A stretch of DNA of 64,000 nucleotides from CAYWXK01 sp964462515 (GTDB taxonomy: Bacteria; Planctomycetota; Phycisphaerae; Sedimentisphaerales; Anaerobacaceae): positions 3,557-67,556 of the forward strand of contig CAYWXK010000022.1 of the NCBI GenBank assembly GCA_964462515.1, written 5' to 3'. Position 1 is the stretch's first letter. Every line of letters starts with the position of its first letter. The notes below the pieces were generated by a model. It was not told the DNA's origin, did no database searches, and worked only from the letters and a program-made list of their open reading frames with translations. Below, piece after piece: positions 26,671 through 35,668 of the stretch. The position numbers were made by a program, and so were the translations under genes.

Positions 26671-26753
26671 GCCCCGCATCAATCGATCGCCTAAAGTTGG
26701 GAATATCCGGTCTTGTGAAAGAAATGCTATCGACAGTACAATTGGTGCGGGGC
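26671..26753. repeat. Palindromic element copy B, GCACCAAT family (short form)
   Basis: 83 bases between GCCCCGCATCAATCG (26671-26685) and CAATTGGTGCGGGGC (26739-26753); the ends match at 13 of 15 positions. The interior is unlike copies A, C and D. Confidence 0.7.
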
Positions 26754-27059
26754 TAGCAATGACAAAAAAAAATATCTTCATCACCCTGCCGCAAAAAGAG
26801 CCCGGCTACAGAAACAGCGGATAGAACAACGGATTTGGCAATAAAATTTGTTAAAAATACTTCGGGTCATTGTAAGAAAAGGGGAATCTGGATATTATGG
26901 TGTAAGCCATCCTGGCGATTGTGGTGCTGGAAGGCTTGGGTGCGTAACCAAGTGTTTAACATGGGAAATCCTGGTCTATTTTCAATGAAAGGAAATCTGA
27001 AAATGGCTCAGTATAAGACCGAAGATGTTGAAGTAATTGGGCCCGCTTACGGTGAAAAA

Positions 27060-27075
27060 CTCCGCAGTGCGGAGG
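27060..27075 (+). promoter_or_regulatory. Hairpin covering the Shine-Dalgarno site of the esterase-GH16 gene
   Basis: CTCCGC (27060-27065), loop AGT and GCGGAG (27069-27074) form a stem; the 3' arm contains most of the ribosome site GGAGGG (27071-27076), 7 bases before the ATG at 27084. Folding would hide the site. Confidence 0.45.
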
Positions 27076-27083
27076 GCGATTGT

Positions 27084-29477
27084 ATGAGAAGGCGTGTTCG
27101 CAGGAAGCGGCGGATACTCTGGACCATTCTATTTATGGTGCTTGCTGCCTTGACGCCCCTGTATGCACAGGAGGATGTCCGTATCACGCCGGATGTGGTT
27201 TACGGCCACAAGGATGGCATGGCGCTGACCATGGACGTCTATCAGCCCAAGCAGGACAATGGTGTTGGTGTGCTTTTTATGGTCAGCGGCGGCTGGTTTT
27301 CAATATGGGCGCCTCCCCAACAAGCGATAGGCCTCTTCAAGCCCCTGCTGGATAAAGGCTTTACGGTCTTTGCGGTCCGGCACGGCAGCAGCCCGAAGTA
27401 CGTTATCCCTGAGATTGTGGAAGATGTTCGACGAAGCGTACGGTTCGTTCGACTGCACGCCAAAGACTTTCATGTTGACTCCGAGCGGCTTGGAGTCTTC
27501 GGCTTCAGTGCGGGTGGACATCTGTCACTGGTACTCGGGACGACGTCTGATGACGGCGATCCTAGTTCGAAAGACGAGGTGTCGCGGGTCAGCGACCGGG
27601 TCGCAACCGTAGTGGCGTATTTCCCTCCGACGGACCTTCGCCCCTACGTCAAGCCGGGAGACCCCTCACACAAGATCTTTCCCGCCCTCGGATTTGACCC
27701 CAATGATGCGAACGACGTATCGCCTTTACTGAATGTGACAAAAGACGACCCGCCGGCCCTAATGATTCACGGTGACAAAGACTTTCTCGTCCCCCTCTGG
27801 CACAGCGAGAAGATGTGCGAAGCCCTGAAAGCCAAAAGTGTTGAATCCGAGTTGCTGGTGATAGAAGGCGCAGGCCACGGCTTTGCCGGCAAGGACGCCG
27901 AACGAGCCAACAAGGCTCTGGTGGAATGGTTCGAAAAGCACCTTCTTTCGATCAAGCAGCAAGACCCGTTAGAAAAGAAAGACGTTTTTCCAACGCCGCT
28001 GGCGGCGAGGAGCGTGCATTTGTGGTATCCTGCAGAGCAAGGGGTTGTATATTACAACGAAGTAACCGTGGAGAAGAGTTATCCCGGCAGCTACTTTTGC
28101 GTGTGCGGTTTCAATCACGGATATTTCGGCATACAGGAATTGTCACAGGGCAAAAAAGTCGTGCTCTTTTCCGTGTGGGACCCGGGAAGCCAAAACAATC
28201 CAGACACCGTGCCACAGGACCGCCAGGTAAAGGTCTTGTATGAGGGCAAAGACGTGCGAGTCAGCCGGTTCGGCAATGAAGGCACTGGTGGCAAGAGCAT
28301 GTTTGACTATCAGTGGAAGGTCGGGGAAACAAACAAGTGTATGGTCAAGGCAACGGTCGAAGGCGACCGGACAACATACGCGGCCTATTTCTACATTAAC
28401 GAAGAGAAGGAGTGGAAGCATCTGGCGACATTTCAAACCATTACCGGCGGGGATTATCTTGGCGGATATTACTCATTCGTAGAGGATTTCCTGCGTAACG
28501 GCGAAAGCTCACAGAATGTCCGCAGGGCGCTTTACGGCAACGGCTGGGTCAAGACCAAAGACGGTAATTGGCTGCCGATTACTCAGGCAACATTTACCGC
28601 AGATGGGTCTTCGGCGATGAATATCGATGCAGGTATCAAGGGCGGCAGGTTCTTCCTTCAGAATGGCGGCGACACGGAGAACCACACACCACTAAAGTCA
28701 GGGATAAGCTGCCCTGTTGAGTTATTCAGCCGACCGGAAGAAAGTTTTGACGGCAAGTGGGAGTTGGTCTGGGACGATGAGTTCAATTCTGAGGGACTGC
28801 CCGACGAAAGCAAGTGGGCTTATGAAGCCGGTTTTATTCGCAACCGCGAGAAGCAATGTTACACAAAGGCTCGCTCTGAAAACGCTCGCGTTGAAAACGG
28901 CACGCTGGTCATCGAATCGCGGAAGGAGAAATATGAAAAGGGCGAATACACATCGGCAAGTCTGAATACGTTGCATAAGGCCGACTGGCTGTATGGCCGA
29001 ATTGAAGTGCGCGCCAAGCTCCCGACCGGCAACGGGATGTGGCCTGCTATCTGGATGCTGGGGACCAACCGAGACAAAGTCGGCTGGCCAGCGTGTGGTG
29101 AAATAGACATTATGGAAAACGTCGGGTTTGAACCGAATACAATCCACGCCAACATACATACCAAGGCGTATAACCACGTGAAAGGAACAAACAAAGGCTC
29201 AAAAATAGAGTGCGAGAAGCCTTACGAGCAATACAATGTCTATGCGATTGAGTGGTTCGAGGACCGGATAGATTTCTTCCTGAATGATAAAAAGTATTTC
29301 ACATTCAAAAATGAAGGAACAGGCAACGACGTCTGGCCCTATGATAAACCACACTACTTGATAATAAATGCAGCCATCGGCGGCACGTGGGGCGGCCAGA
29401 AAGGAATTGACGATACTATCTTTCCACAAAAATACTACATCGACTATGTGCGAGTCTTTAAGATAAAGAGCGGCTGA
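27084..29477 (+). CDS. Secreted three-part enzyme: esterase, DUF3472-like domain, GH16 endo-glucanase
   Basis: 797 residues from the ATG at 27084, chosen for its strong GGAGGG site and the signal peptide that follows (MRRRVRRKRRILWTILF ... LYAQ); an upstream frame open from 26835 is not signal-like. Domain 1 (about 25-310) is an alpha/beta hydrolase of the BD-FAE/CE type with nucleophile motif GFSAGG, an Asp in HGDKDFLVP and a His in GAGHGF. Domain 2 (about 325-610) resembles DUF3472 (SYPGSYFCVCGFNHGYFGIQ). Domain 3 (about 620-797) is a GH16 beta-glucanase with catalytic EIDIMENVG. Together they suggest deacylation and cutting of an acylated beta-1,3-glucan or galactan outside the cell. The fusion order is unusual. 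Confidence 0.85.
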   Translation: MRRRVRRKRRILWTILFMVLAALTPLYAQEDVRITPDVVYGHKDGMALTMDVYQPKQDNGVGVLFMVSGGWFSIWAPPQQAIGLFKPLLDKGFTVFAVRHGSSPKYVIPEIVEDVRRSVRFVRLHAKDFHVDSERLGVFGFSAGGHLSLVLGTTSDDGDPSSKDEVSRVSDRVATVVAYFPPTDLRPYVKPGDPSHKIFPALGFDPNDANDVSPLLNVTKDDPPALMIHGDKDFLVPLWHSEKMCEALKAKSVESELLVIEGAGHGFAGKDAERANKALVEWFEKHLLSIKQQDPLEKKDVFPTPLAARSVHLWYPAEQGVVYYNEVTVEKSYPGSYFCVCGFNHGYFGIQELSQGKKVVLFSVWDPGSQNNPDTVPQDRQVKVLYEGKDVRVSRFGNEGTGGKSMFDYQWKVGETNKCMVKATVEGDRTTYAAYFYINEEKEWKHLATFQTITGGDYLGGYYSFVEDFLRNGESSQNVRRALYGNGWVKTKDGNWLPITQATFTADGSSAMNIDAGIKGGRFFLQNGGDTENHTPLKSGISCPVELFSRPEESFDGKWELVWDDEFNSEGLPDESKWAYEAGFIRNREKQCYTKARSENARVENGTLVIESRKEKYEKGEYTSASLNTLHKADWLYGRIEVRAKLPTGNGMWPAIWMLGTNRDKVGWPACGEIDIMENVGFEPNTIHANIHTKAYNHVKGTNKGSKIECEKPYEQYNVYAIEWFEDRIDFFLNDKKYFTFKNEGTGNDVWPYDKPHYLIINAAIGGTWGGQKGIDDTIFPQKYYIDYVRVFKIKSG

Positions 29478-29498
29478 CGGACGCAATGTCCGATTGGC

Positions 29499-29597
29499 TT
29501 TACCCCATTAGAAAGTTTGGGTGCGGTTCTTTCTTTTGCCGCAATGCCGTCAGGCATCCCCCGGCGGAGGCATCCCCGAGTGGACTAACGGGGTAAA
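29499..29597. repeat. Palindromic element, GTTAGAAA family, between convergent genes
   Basis: Ends TTTACCCCATTAGAAAG (29499-29515) and ACTAACGGGGTAAA (29584-29597) are inverted repeats with few mismatches; the interior has a further GC-rich stem (GGCATCCCCCGGCGG region). It lies between the GH16 fusion and the DUF4838 gene and could act as a two-way terminator. Confidence 0.7.
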
Positions 29598-29599
29598 TC

Positions 29600-29642
29600 G
29601 ACCCCCGTTCTTGCTATCGCAAGAAAGCACGGGGGCGGGGTC
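29600..29642. repeat. Hairpin of the CCCCCGT...ACGGGGG family
   Basis: CCCCCGTTCTTGC and GCAAGAAAGCACGGGGG form a long stem around TATC. It is closely similar to a hairpin inside the M24 peptidase gene (37553-37587). The DUF4838 stop begins one base after it. Confidence 0.7.
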
Positions 29643-32033
29643 TTACTGAGATGAGGTTACTTCTGAGAGCTTCTTTGCGTAGAGGAACATCGGCTCGTAA
29701 ATACCATTGGCACCAAAAACATCAAAGTTGCACAGGACGCGGACGGTAATATTGTTCTTTTGGCCCGGCTTTAGTAAACCGGTTACATCAAGCTCTATAG
29801 GGTGGGGGCGAAACCAGGGCATTATGTAGGGCCGATGTCCCGCATATCGCCCGTTCACCCAGACCCATGCCTCATTAACCACCGCCAAACCATATAGAAA
29901 TACGTTCTTTCCCTGAGCATCAGCCGGAACTTCAACGTCAAATTTGTACCATGCTATGCCCTTGTATGGGTGACCTTTCTGGTCCTGAAGTCCCTGGGTG
30001 TCCCAGCCTGAGCTTATTTTGATATGTTTCCATTCCGGCGTATCTATAGGTGCATCCTGCCATCGCTCATAAAGGCCATCATCGAATGGGTCTATGTGAA
30101 AACGAGCATTCTCAGGGAGACGCGCTACAAGGAGGCCATCAGGACCATTTGTTTTGGCCAGCGCTTTCTCCATCCGCTTTTTTCCCCACTGGCTATCGTA
30201 AGCGCTATAAGGCTGCCAACCCATAAATGGGGTAAGCTTGTTCATCCGGCCTTGCAGCTCCACCATTCGACCGGCGTGATTAGCTGCTTGTGCAAAGTCG
30301 CACATACGTTTTGCTTTTTCCATTGCAACGAATTCGCAAAGATGGTCGTAGATAAGCCGCTCTATCTGAAGGTGTGCTTTCTCTGTTTCAGACTTTGCAG
30401 CCTTTTCGGCGGTATGGATAAGAGATTCGAGCCTGGACATAAGCTGCTCGGTATAAATTGCGCGGAGGATTACGTCCTCGTGGCCGTGCTGCGGGGCTTT
30501 CTCAAAGGCGTTTTCCAATGCAGCGTAGTAGGCTTGCATTGGTGCAGCAGCTTTGCCAAACCATTTGTCGAAGAAATCATTTAGAACGGCATCAACGTCT
30601 GTATTGACATCCCATTCAAGTCTTGCGCGAACAAGACGAGTCGGAATCCCCGCTAACGCCCAGTCTGCCTCATCCTGGTCGAAGAAACCTATTATGCCCC
30701 ATTTTTTGAGTAACGGAATGTTTCTTCGGATACGGTGGACCATTGGAGTTATTGTGCCTTTGTTCACGAGCATTGTGTAGTTGTAATTGTAAAGCCATAC
30801 TTTATCCGAGAGCTTGCACCATTGTCTTATCATTTGGCCCTGACGCTGCATCTGCCAGCACTTTGGGTCATCGTAGGCGTGTATTGTGCAGGCACAGATA
30901 TTTGCGAACATTATTGTGAGGTTGCCTGAGGGATTAAAAGAAATCTCGGGGGGCATTTCCGGCGGGATGTCACGGTTTGCATAGCCATTTGTCGCAATGA
31001 TGTGGTCGGGAAACTCTTTGTTAACCTCAGTGAGTATCCTGTTGACAAAGTAAAACCACTCATTGCTGATGGAGTATTCCGGCTCGGGGTCTCTATCGTT
31101 GGCGCCGAAGCCGTCGAAGCAATTGCCTATCTTTGCACAATTCCGGCACCAACAGTGGGGATTGCCATCAACTGGTGCAAAGGCCGTAACGGTCTTTCCT
31201 TTTCGAGCGTCGTCTTTGATACGCTCAACGAAATGTTTAATCATATCCTCGCTTGTCGGACAAGGATGGTCTTTGTCACGGGTGCCGTCTTTTTTGAGGG
31301 CAAACCAATCAGGATGTTCTGCAAATTGCTTTTGGGGCAGGTATCCAGAGACGGAGCCATCGCCGGGGACACCGAAAAAATCCTGGCTGCGAGGGTTCAT
31401 CTTGTTGTGGATTTTCCACTCGGCACACTCGGAGGCCATATTCCCGCGGGAATGTTCCCAGAAATTGCGAACGGGGAAGTCGGGACGCTGCGTGATATCG
31501 ATGGGTTCAACGATTATCGTTGATAATCCTGGTATTACTTCACCCATTTCTCCCGGCATAAAAAAGCGAACGCCAAGTCTATGCAAAAACTCGACGACGG
31601 CATATCGCGTTCCCAGATAGGGTTCTGTGTCGTTGCCTGCCAAAATGAGGCGGTCATCGTATGTGCGGATGACAAAGCCTTCCTCGTTAAGGTTTTTGGT
31701 CCGCCCGGAGGGAATTTTAAGATTGGGAACCTCGTCAGTTAGCATGCTTTGGCCTACCAGAACTAAACAACCGGAAAGAGGGGCTGAATCATTTGCAATA
31801 GGTAATTTAGCCCCGCTAATTTTTTCTATATACTTTTGTAATTCAAGCACTGCGGTCCGTGCGTTTTCGGTGGGTGAGCCAGAGATTACAATTGTCGCGA
31901 TTGGCCGACCATTTTTGACGAGGGTAAGCTTTGAAGCGACATTTGAAGCTCTATTCTTCAAAGAGGGCCCAGCTAAACAAGCACCGAGAAAGACCAAACA
32001 AGCAAGCAGAGAGAATATGCTGAGCCTGTGCAT
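29643..32033 (-). CDS. DUF4838 lipoprotein, GH20-like glycoside hydrolase relative
   Basis: 796 residues from the ATG at 32033, preferred because AAAGGA lies 6 bases upstream; a GTG at 32048 would include that site. The signal peptide ends in a lipobox (VFLGAC), so a lipid anchor is likely. A GH20-type N-terminal domain (ELQKYIEKISGAKLPIAN) precedes the DUF4838 barrel (about 190-560; CPTSEDM, FAPVDGNPHCWCRNC). The C-terminal part (about 660-790) is a GH2-like sugar-binding jelly roll (VNEAWVWVNGRYAGHRPY). DUF4838 proteins are thought to act on plant or algal polysaccharides; the substrate is unproven. Divergent from the next gene. Confidence 0.83.
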   Translation of the reverse strand: MHRLSIFSLLACLVFLGACLAGPSLKNRASNVASKLTLVKNGRPIATIVISGSPTENARTAVLELQKYIEKISGAKLPIANDSAPLSGCLVLVGQSMLTDEVPNLKIPSGRTKNLNEEGFVIRTYDDRLILAGNDTEPYLGTRYAVVEFLHRLGVRFFMPGEMGEVIPGLSTIIVEPIDITQRPDFPVRNFWEHSRGNMASECAEWKIHNKMNPRSQDFFGVPGDGSVSGYLPQKQFAEHPDWFALKKDGTRDKDHPCPTSEDMIKHFVERIKDDARKGKTVTAFAPVDGNPHCWCRNCAKIGNCFDGFGANDRDPEPEYSISNEWFYFVNRILTEVNKEFPDHIIATNGYANRDIPPEMPPEISFNPSGNLTIMFANICACTIHAYDDPKCWQMQRQGQMIRQWCKLSDKVWLYNYNYTMLVNKGTITPMVHRIRRNIPLLKKWGIIGFFDQDEADWALAGIPTRLVRARLEWDVNTDVDAVLNDFFDKWFGKAAAPMQAYYAALENAFEKAPQHGHEDVILRAIYTEQLMSRLESLIHTAEKAAKSETEKAHLQIERLIYDHLCEFVAMEKAKRMCDFAQAANHAGRMVELQGRMNKLTPFMGWQPYSAYDSQWGKKRMEKALAKTNGPDGLLVARLPENARFHIDPFDDGLYERWQDAPIDTPEWKHIKISSGWDTQGLQDQKGHPYKGIAWYKFDVEVPADAQGKNVFLYGLAVVNEAWVWVNGRYAGHRPYIMPWFRPHPIELDVTGLLKPGQKNNITVRVLCNFDVFGANGIYEPMFLYAKKLSEVTSSQ

Positions 32034-32064
32034 AAAAAATCCTTTCACATATTTGTCAGGGTAG

Positions 32065-32094
32065 ATTCTAATTGATACAATTCGTGGTTGTCAA
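32065..32094 (-). promoter_or_regulatory. Promoter of the DUF4838 gene
   Basis: On the minus strand TTGACA (32089-32094), an 18-base spacer and TAGAAT (32065-32070), about 32 bases before the ATG at 32033. Confidence 0.5.
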
Positions 32095-32136
32095 TAATCT
32101 GAATATTCGGCATAACCATCTGCAGGAGTATCCATT

Positions 32137-33624
32137 ATGACATTGGTATCCCTAATAGCGATTGTTATCGGTTCTGCGGTTACGGGGGAACCCTTCGTTA
32201 CTCTAAGCCGTCAGAAGCAGTTATTTCTTGATGATTACATAATCAAATCGATGACCAATATCAAGCGTCAAATCCACCCTGCACAAAAATATGACGGCAA
32301 TCCTGTCCTCTGGCCCGGCGAGAGCTGGGAACCAAAACTCAGCGTCCTCTATGGCTCGGTCATACGAGATGACGATAAGTTCAGGATGTGGTATCTGTCC
32401 GGTATGGGAGTCGGATATGCTGAAAGCAGCGATGGAATTAAGTGGGTTAAACCACGACTTGATAAAGTTATGATTGACGGACAAAAAACAAATTTATTGT
32501 TTGTTAAACAAGGAGAATTCAAAGGGCCGGAAGAATTGCCAACCTTCTGGGAACTGTTTGGAGTGCACAAAGACGAAAAGGACCCGAATTCGTCTTGCCG
32601 TTATAAGATGGGCTTTTTAAGTATTATTCGTCCTTATACCGGGCCGCGAGCGGACCCGTTTCACCCCACCGACCGCCGGGGACTGGGCGTTGCCGGCAGT
32701 CCCGATGGTATCCACTGGCATCTTATTGACGAGTATGCGACTGAGGCGATTTGTGACGGTGCTACACACTGGATGTTTGATTCATCCAGCCGGAAGTATG
32801 TTCTTTACGGGCGAACCAGGAAAACGCTGCCCGATGTAGAGGCGGCCTGGTCAAAATACAACTGGTATAAAAACTACCACTCCGGTCGAGCTGTTGCTCG
32901 CGTCGAGTCGACTGACTTTTTGAAGTGGGATTTCACCGAGCCGGCTACCGCCCCTGTTGTCATTACCGCCGATGTCAATGACCAGCCTGGCACCGAGATT
33001 TACTCGATGATGGTCTTTCCATACGAAGGTGCGTATATTGGTCTGGTGCAGGTCTTTCACGCCCGCCCGGAAGCCTGTTATTTAGATGTGCAATTGGCTG
33101 TCAGTCACGACAGCTTACACTTTACTCGCGTTGCCGATAGAGCGGTTTTTATTCCTGTTGGCCCAATAGGCAGTTGGGACAGGTTCAATAACTCGCTGGC
33201 AAATAATCCGCCTATCCTTGTAGGTGATGAACTTAGATTCTACTATAGCGGACGGACGTATCGACATACGCCATACGAAGGAAAAGACACAGGTCCCAGG
33301 GCCGGGGGAATCGGATTTGCGACAATTAAAAAAGACCGATTCGTCTCGCTTCAGGCATCCTTTGACGGAGGCGAGATTCTCACAAAACCACTCATACTCC
33401 AGGGTAATAATTTGCACCTCAACGCTAAGTCTGACTTTGGCCAGATTTTAGTAGAGGTGCTCGACCTGTCCGGGAATATCATCGCCAGGTCGAAGTCTGT
33501 TCGAAGCGACAGCCTGGACATTGTTATCGATTGGGAATATGGCAGCCTAATAAATCTGAATGACCCCGTAGTGCTGCGGCTGGCGATCAAAAACGCCTGC
33601 CTATTCGCTGTTTGGTGCACATAA
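32137..33624 (+). CDS. Secreted GH32/GH43-like five-bladed propeller protein
   Basis: 495 residues with AGGAG 8 bases before the ATG and a short signal peptide (to about AVTGEP). The body has the repeats of the GH-J/GH-F-type propeller proteins common in planctomycetes: FLDDYIIKS, NPVLWPG, FRMWYLSGMG, YAESSDGIKWVKP, GVAGSPDGIHWHLIDE, FYYSGR. The C-terminal ending (LRLAIKNACLFAVW) is typical of the family. Members are annotated as glycosyl hydrolases of family 32-like type, but the catalytic acids are not obvious, so the activity is uncertain. It is followed directly by palindromic element C. Confidence 0.75.
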   Translation: MTLVSLIAIVIGSAVTGEPFVTLSRQKQLFLDDYIIKSMTNIKRQIHPAQKYDGNPVLWPGESWEPKLSVLYGSVIRDDDKFRMWYLSGMGVGYAESSDGIKWVKPRLDKVMIDGQKTNLLFVKQGEFKGPEELPTFWELFGVHKDEKDPNSSCRYKMGFLSIIRPYTGPRADPFHPTDRRGLGVAGSPDGIHWHLIDEYATEAICDGATHWMFDSSSRKYVLYGRTRKTLPDVEAAWSKYNWYKNYHSGRAVARVESTDFLKWDFTEPATAPVVITADVNDQPGTEIYSMMVFPYEGAYIGLVQVFHARPEACYLDVQLAVSHDSLHFTRVADRAVFIPVGPIGSWDRFNNSLANNPPILVGDELRFYYSGRTYRHTPYEGKDTGPRAGGIGFATIKKDRFVSLQASFDGGEILTKPLILQGNNLHLNAKSDFGQILVEVLDLSGNIIARSKSVRSDSLDIVIDWEYGSLINLNDPVVLRLAIKNACLFAVWCT

Positions 33625-33644
33625 TCGAAGAAGGTGGATAACCT

Positions 33645-33790
33645 GCCCCGCACCAATGGTTCGACAGGCTCACCATCAGATTCGACAAGCTCACCGCAAG
33701 CCCGAGCGGAGTCGATGGATTGTCCGCTCGATAATGAATAATTGTAATGCTAATAGAAAAAACGACCTCAAAAGTTCAATTGGTGCGGGG
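33645..33790. repeat. Palindromic element copy C, GCACCAAT family
   Basis: 146 bases between GCCCCGCACCAATGG and CAATTGGTGCGGGG. The interior shares TTCGACAGGCTCACCAT, GAGCGGAGTCGA, GGATTGTCCGCTCGATAA and AAAGTTCAATTGG with copy D inside the activase gene, at the same order and spacing apart from an extra 25-base repeat unit. Confidence 0.88.
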
Positions 33791-33872
33791 GTGCGGGATT
33801 TTGTTTTACTGTGCCAAATGGCGCTGTTAATATTAATACTTCAAAGACCAATAGTATAGAAGGAGCATTGTT

Positions 33873-35597
33873 ATGAGAAAAATGTTGATTTTAGTGATGC
33901 CGTGTGTTCTTGCTCTTTTTCTTTTCGGCTGCGCGCATAATGGCGTTAGCCATCCCCAAGCGGATGCTGATGAAAGGCGGCTGGAAAAGTTCATTTCATC
34001 TTATGTTACAAGAATTGCGCCTTTGACCACTACGGCGAACCTTGAATACTGGGAAGCCTCGACTACCGGTAAAGCAGAACATTACCAGAAGCTAAGCCAA
34101 CTGCAACTCGTGATTCGCCAGATACACAGTAATCCTCAAGAGTATGCCGACCTTAAAAACATAAAGAATTCCGGAAAAATCAAGGACGCGAGGCTTCAGA
34201 GACAGTTAGATAAACTCTACTACGCTTATTTGCAAAATCAGATAGAACCCGAGCTTCTCAAAGAAATTGTCGAGATGGAAACAAAAGTCCAGGAGGAGTA
34301 TAACAATTTTCGCGGGACAATTGAGGGCAAAAGGGTCACAATGAGTGACATCTACCTGATTATGACGACCGAGAAAGACTGCCGTAAAAGAGAGCTTGCC
34401 TGGAGGGCCAGTAAGCAGGTCGGGGATGCCATTTTTGCTGATTTTATAAAGTTAGTCAAGCTGCGTAACCAGGCAGCCCGTAAACTTGGCTTCGACAACT
34501 ACCACAATCTTTCGATAGTTACCGGCGAGCAGAGTATCGAGGAGCTTGACCACATCTTCGACGACCTCGATAAATTGACCGGCGAACCATTTGCCCAATT
34601 AAAGGAGGAATTGGACCGTATCCTAGCAGACAGCTACGGCATCGCTCCAAAAGATTTGATGCCCTGGCATTATCATGACCCATTCTTCCAGAGGTCGCCG
34701 CTGGTTTATGGCGTGGACCTGGACATCTATTATAAGGACAAGGATGTGAAGGAACTGGCTGAAAGATACTACGCCGGTATAGGACTGCCCGTTGATGACA
34801 TTCTTGCCCGCAGCGACCTTTACGACCGCGAAGGCAAATATCCTCATGCTTTCAGTCACGATGTTGACCGCCGTGGTGACGTTCGCATCCTCTGTAATCT
34901 GCAAAATACCGAACGCTGGATGGAAACGATACTGCACGAATTAGGTCATGCGATTTACAGTAAATATCACGACCAAAACGAACCCTGGCTGCTTAGAGAG
35001 CCGGCCCACAGCTTTACCACTGAGGCTATTGCCGTTTTCTTCGGGCGCCTCAGCCGCAATCCTGCCTGGATGCAGCAAATGCTGGACCTCTCGCCAGAGC
35101 AGCGAAAAGAAATTGAGCAGGTTAGCTGGAAATATACCAGGTTTCAGCAAATCCTTTTCGCTCGCTGGGCAATGGTTATGTATCATTTTGAAAAGCAGCT
35201 TTATGCCAACCCCGACCAGGACCTCAATAATCTGTGGTGGGATTTGGTTGAGAAATACCAGCTTGTCAGACGGCCGCCGGGGCCTGTTGATGCAGGGTGG
35301 GCATCCAAACTACATTTTACCACCGCACCCTGTTACTATCATAACTATATGCTTGGTGAGCTGCTTGCTTCTCAATGGCATCATTACATTGTTCACAACG
35401 TGCTGGGGCTCGAATCGGATGAAAATGTAAGCTATGCTGATGACAAAAAGGTTGGAGATTATCTGCGCCGAAAGGTTTTTGCGCCCGGCGCACGATACCA
35501 CTGGAACGAGATGATAAGGCGAGCAACCGGAGAGCCGCTGACGCCAAAATACTTCGTTGAGCAGTTCGTCCAAAAAGATTCCAAATCTTCAATATAG
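33873..35597 (+). CDS. M2-type zinc metallopeptidase (peptidyl-dipeptidase A-like) lipoprotein
   Basis: 574 residues with GAAGGAG before the ATG. The signal peptide ends at a lipobox (LFLFGC, Cys20). The mostly helical body carries the zinc site HELGH at 355-359, with the third ligand probably Glu384 (TTEAIAVFF), the spacing of the ACE-like M2 family. Such enzymes release dipeptides from peptide C-termini; as a lipoprotein it would act in the periplasm. Downstream are a solute symporter, an aminopeptidase and an S9 peptidase, so a peptide-scavenging set is plausible. Confidence 0.85.
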   Translation: MRKMLILVMPCVLALFLFGCAHNGVSHPQADADERRLEKFISSYVTRIAPLTTTANLEYWEASTTGKAEHYQKLSQLQLVIRQIHSNPQEYADLKNIKNSGKIKDARLQRQLDKLYYAYLQNQIEPELLKEIVEMETKVQEEYNNFRGTIEGKRVTMSDIYLIMTTEKDCRKRELAWRASKQVGDAIFADFIKLVKLRNQAARKLGFDNYHNLSIVTGEQSIEELDHIFDDLDKLTGEPFAQLKEELDRILADSYGIAPKDLMPWHYHDPFFQRSPLVYGVDLDIYYKDKDVKELAERYYAGIGLPVDDILARSDLYDREGKYPHAFSHDVDRRGDVRILCNLQNTERWMETILHELGHAIYSKYHDQNEPWLLREPAHSFTTEAIAVFFGRLSRNPAWMQQMLDLSPEQRKEIEQVSWKYTRFQQILFARWAMVMYHFEKQLYANPDQDLNNLWWDLVEKYQLVRRPPGPVDAGWASKLHFTTAPCYYHNYMLGELLASQWHHYIVHNVLGLESDENVSYADDKKVGDYLRRKVFAPGARYHWNEMIRRATGEPLTPKYFVEQFVQKDSKSSI

Positions 35598-35668
35598 TGA
35601 CACAGCAATCCGTCAAAGTGTTGTAAATACTATTGAATTCATTTAATTTATAACCACTGCCAAAAAAG

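Noticed and set aside
26835..27083. An 83-residue N-terminal extension of the esterase-GH16 protein
   Set aside because: It is Trp/Lys-rich without signal character, while a strong ribosome site and signal peptide start at 27084.
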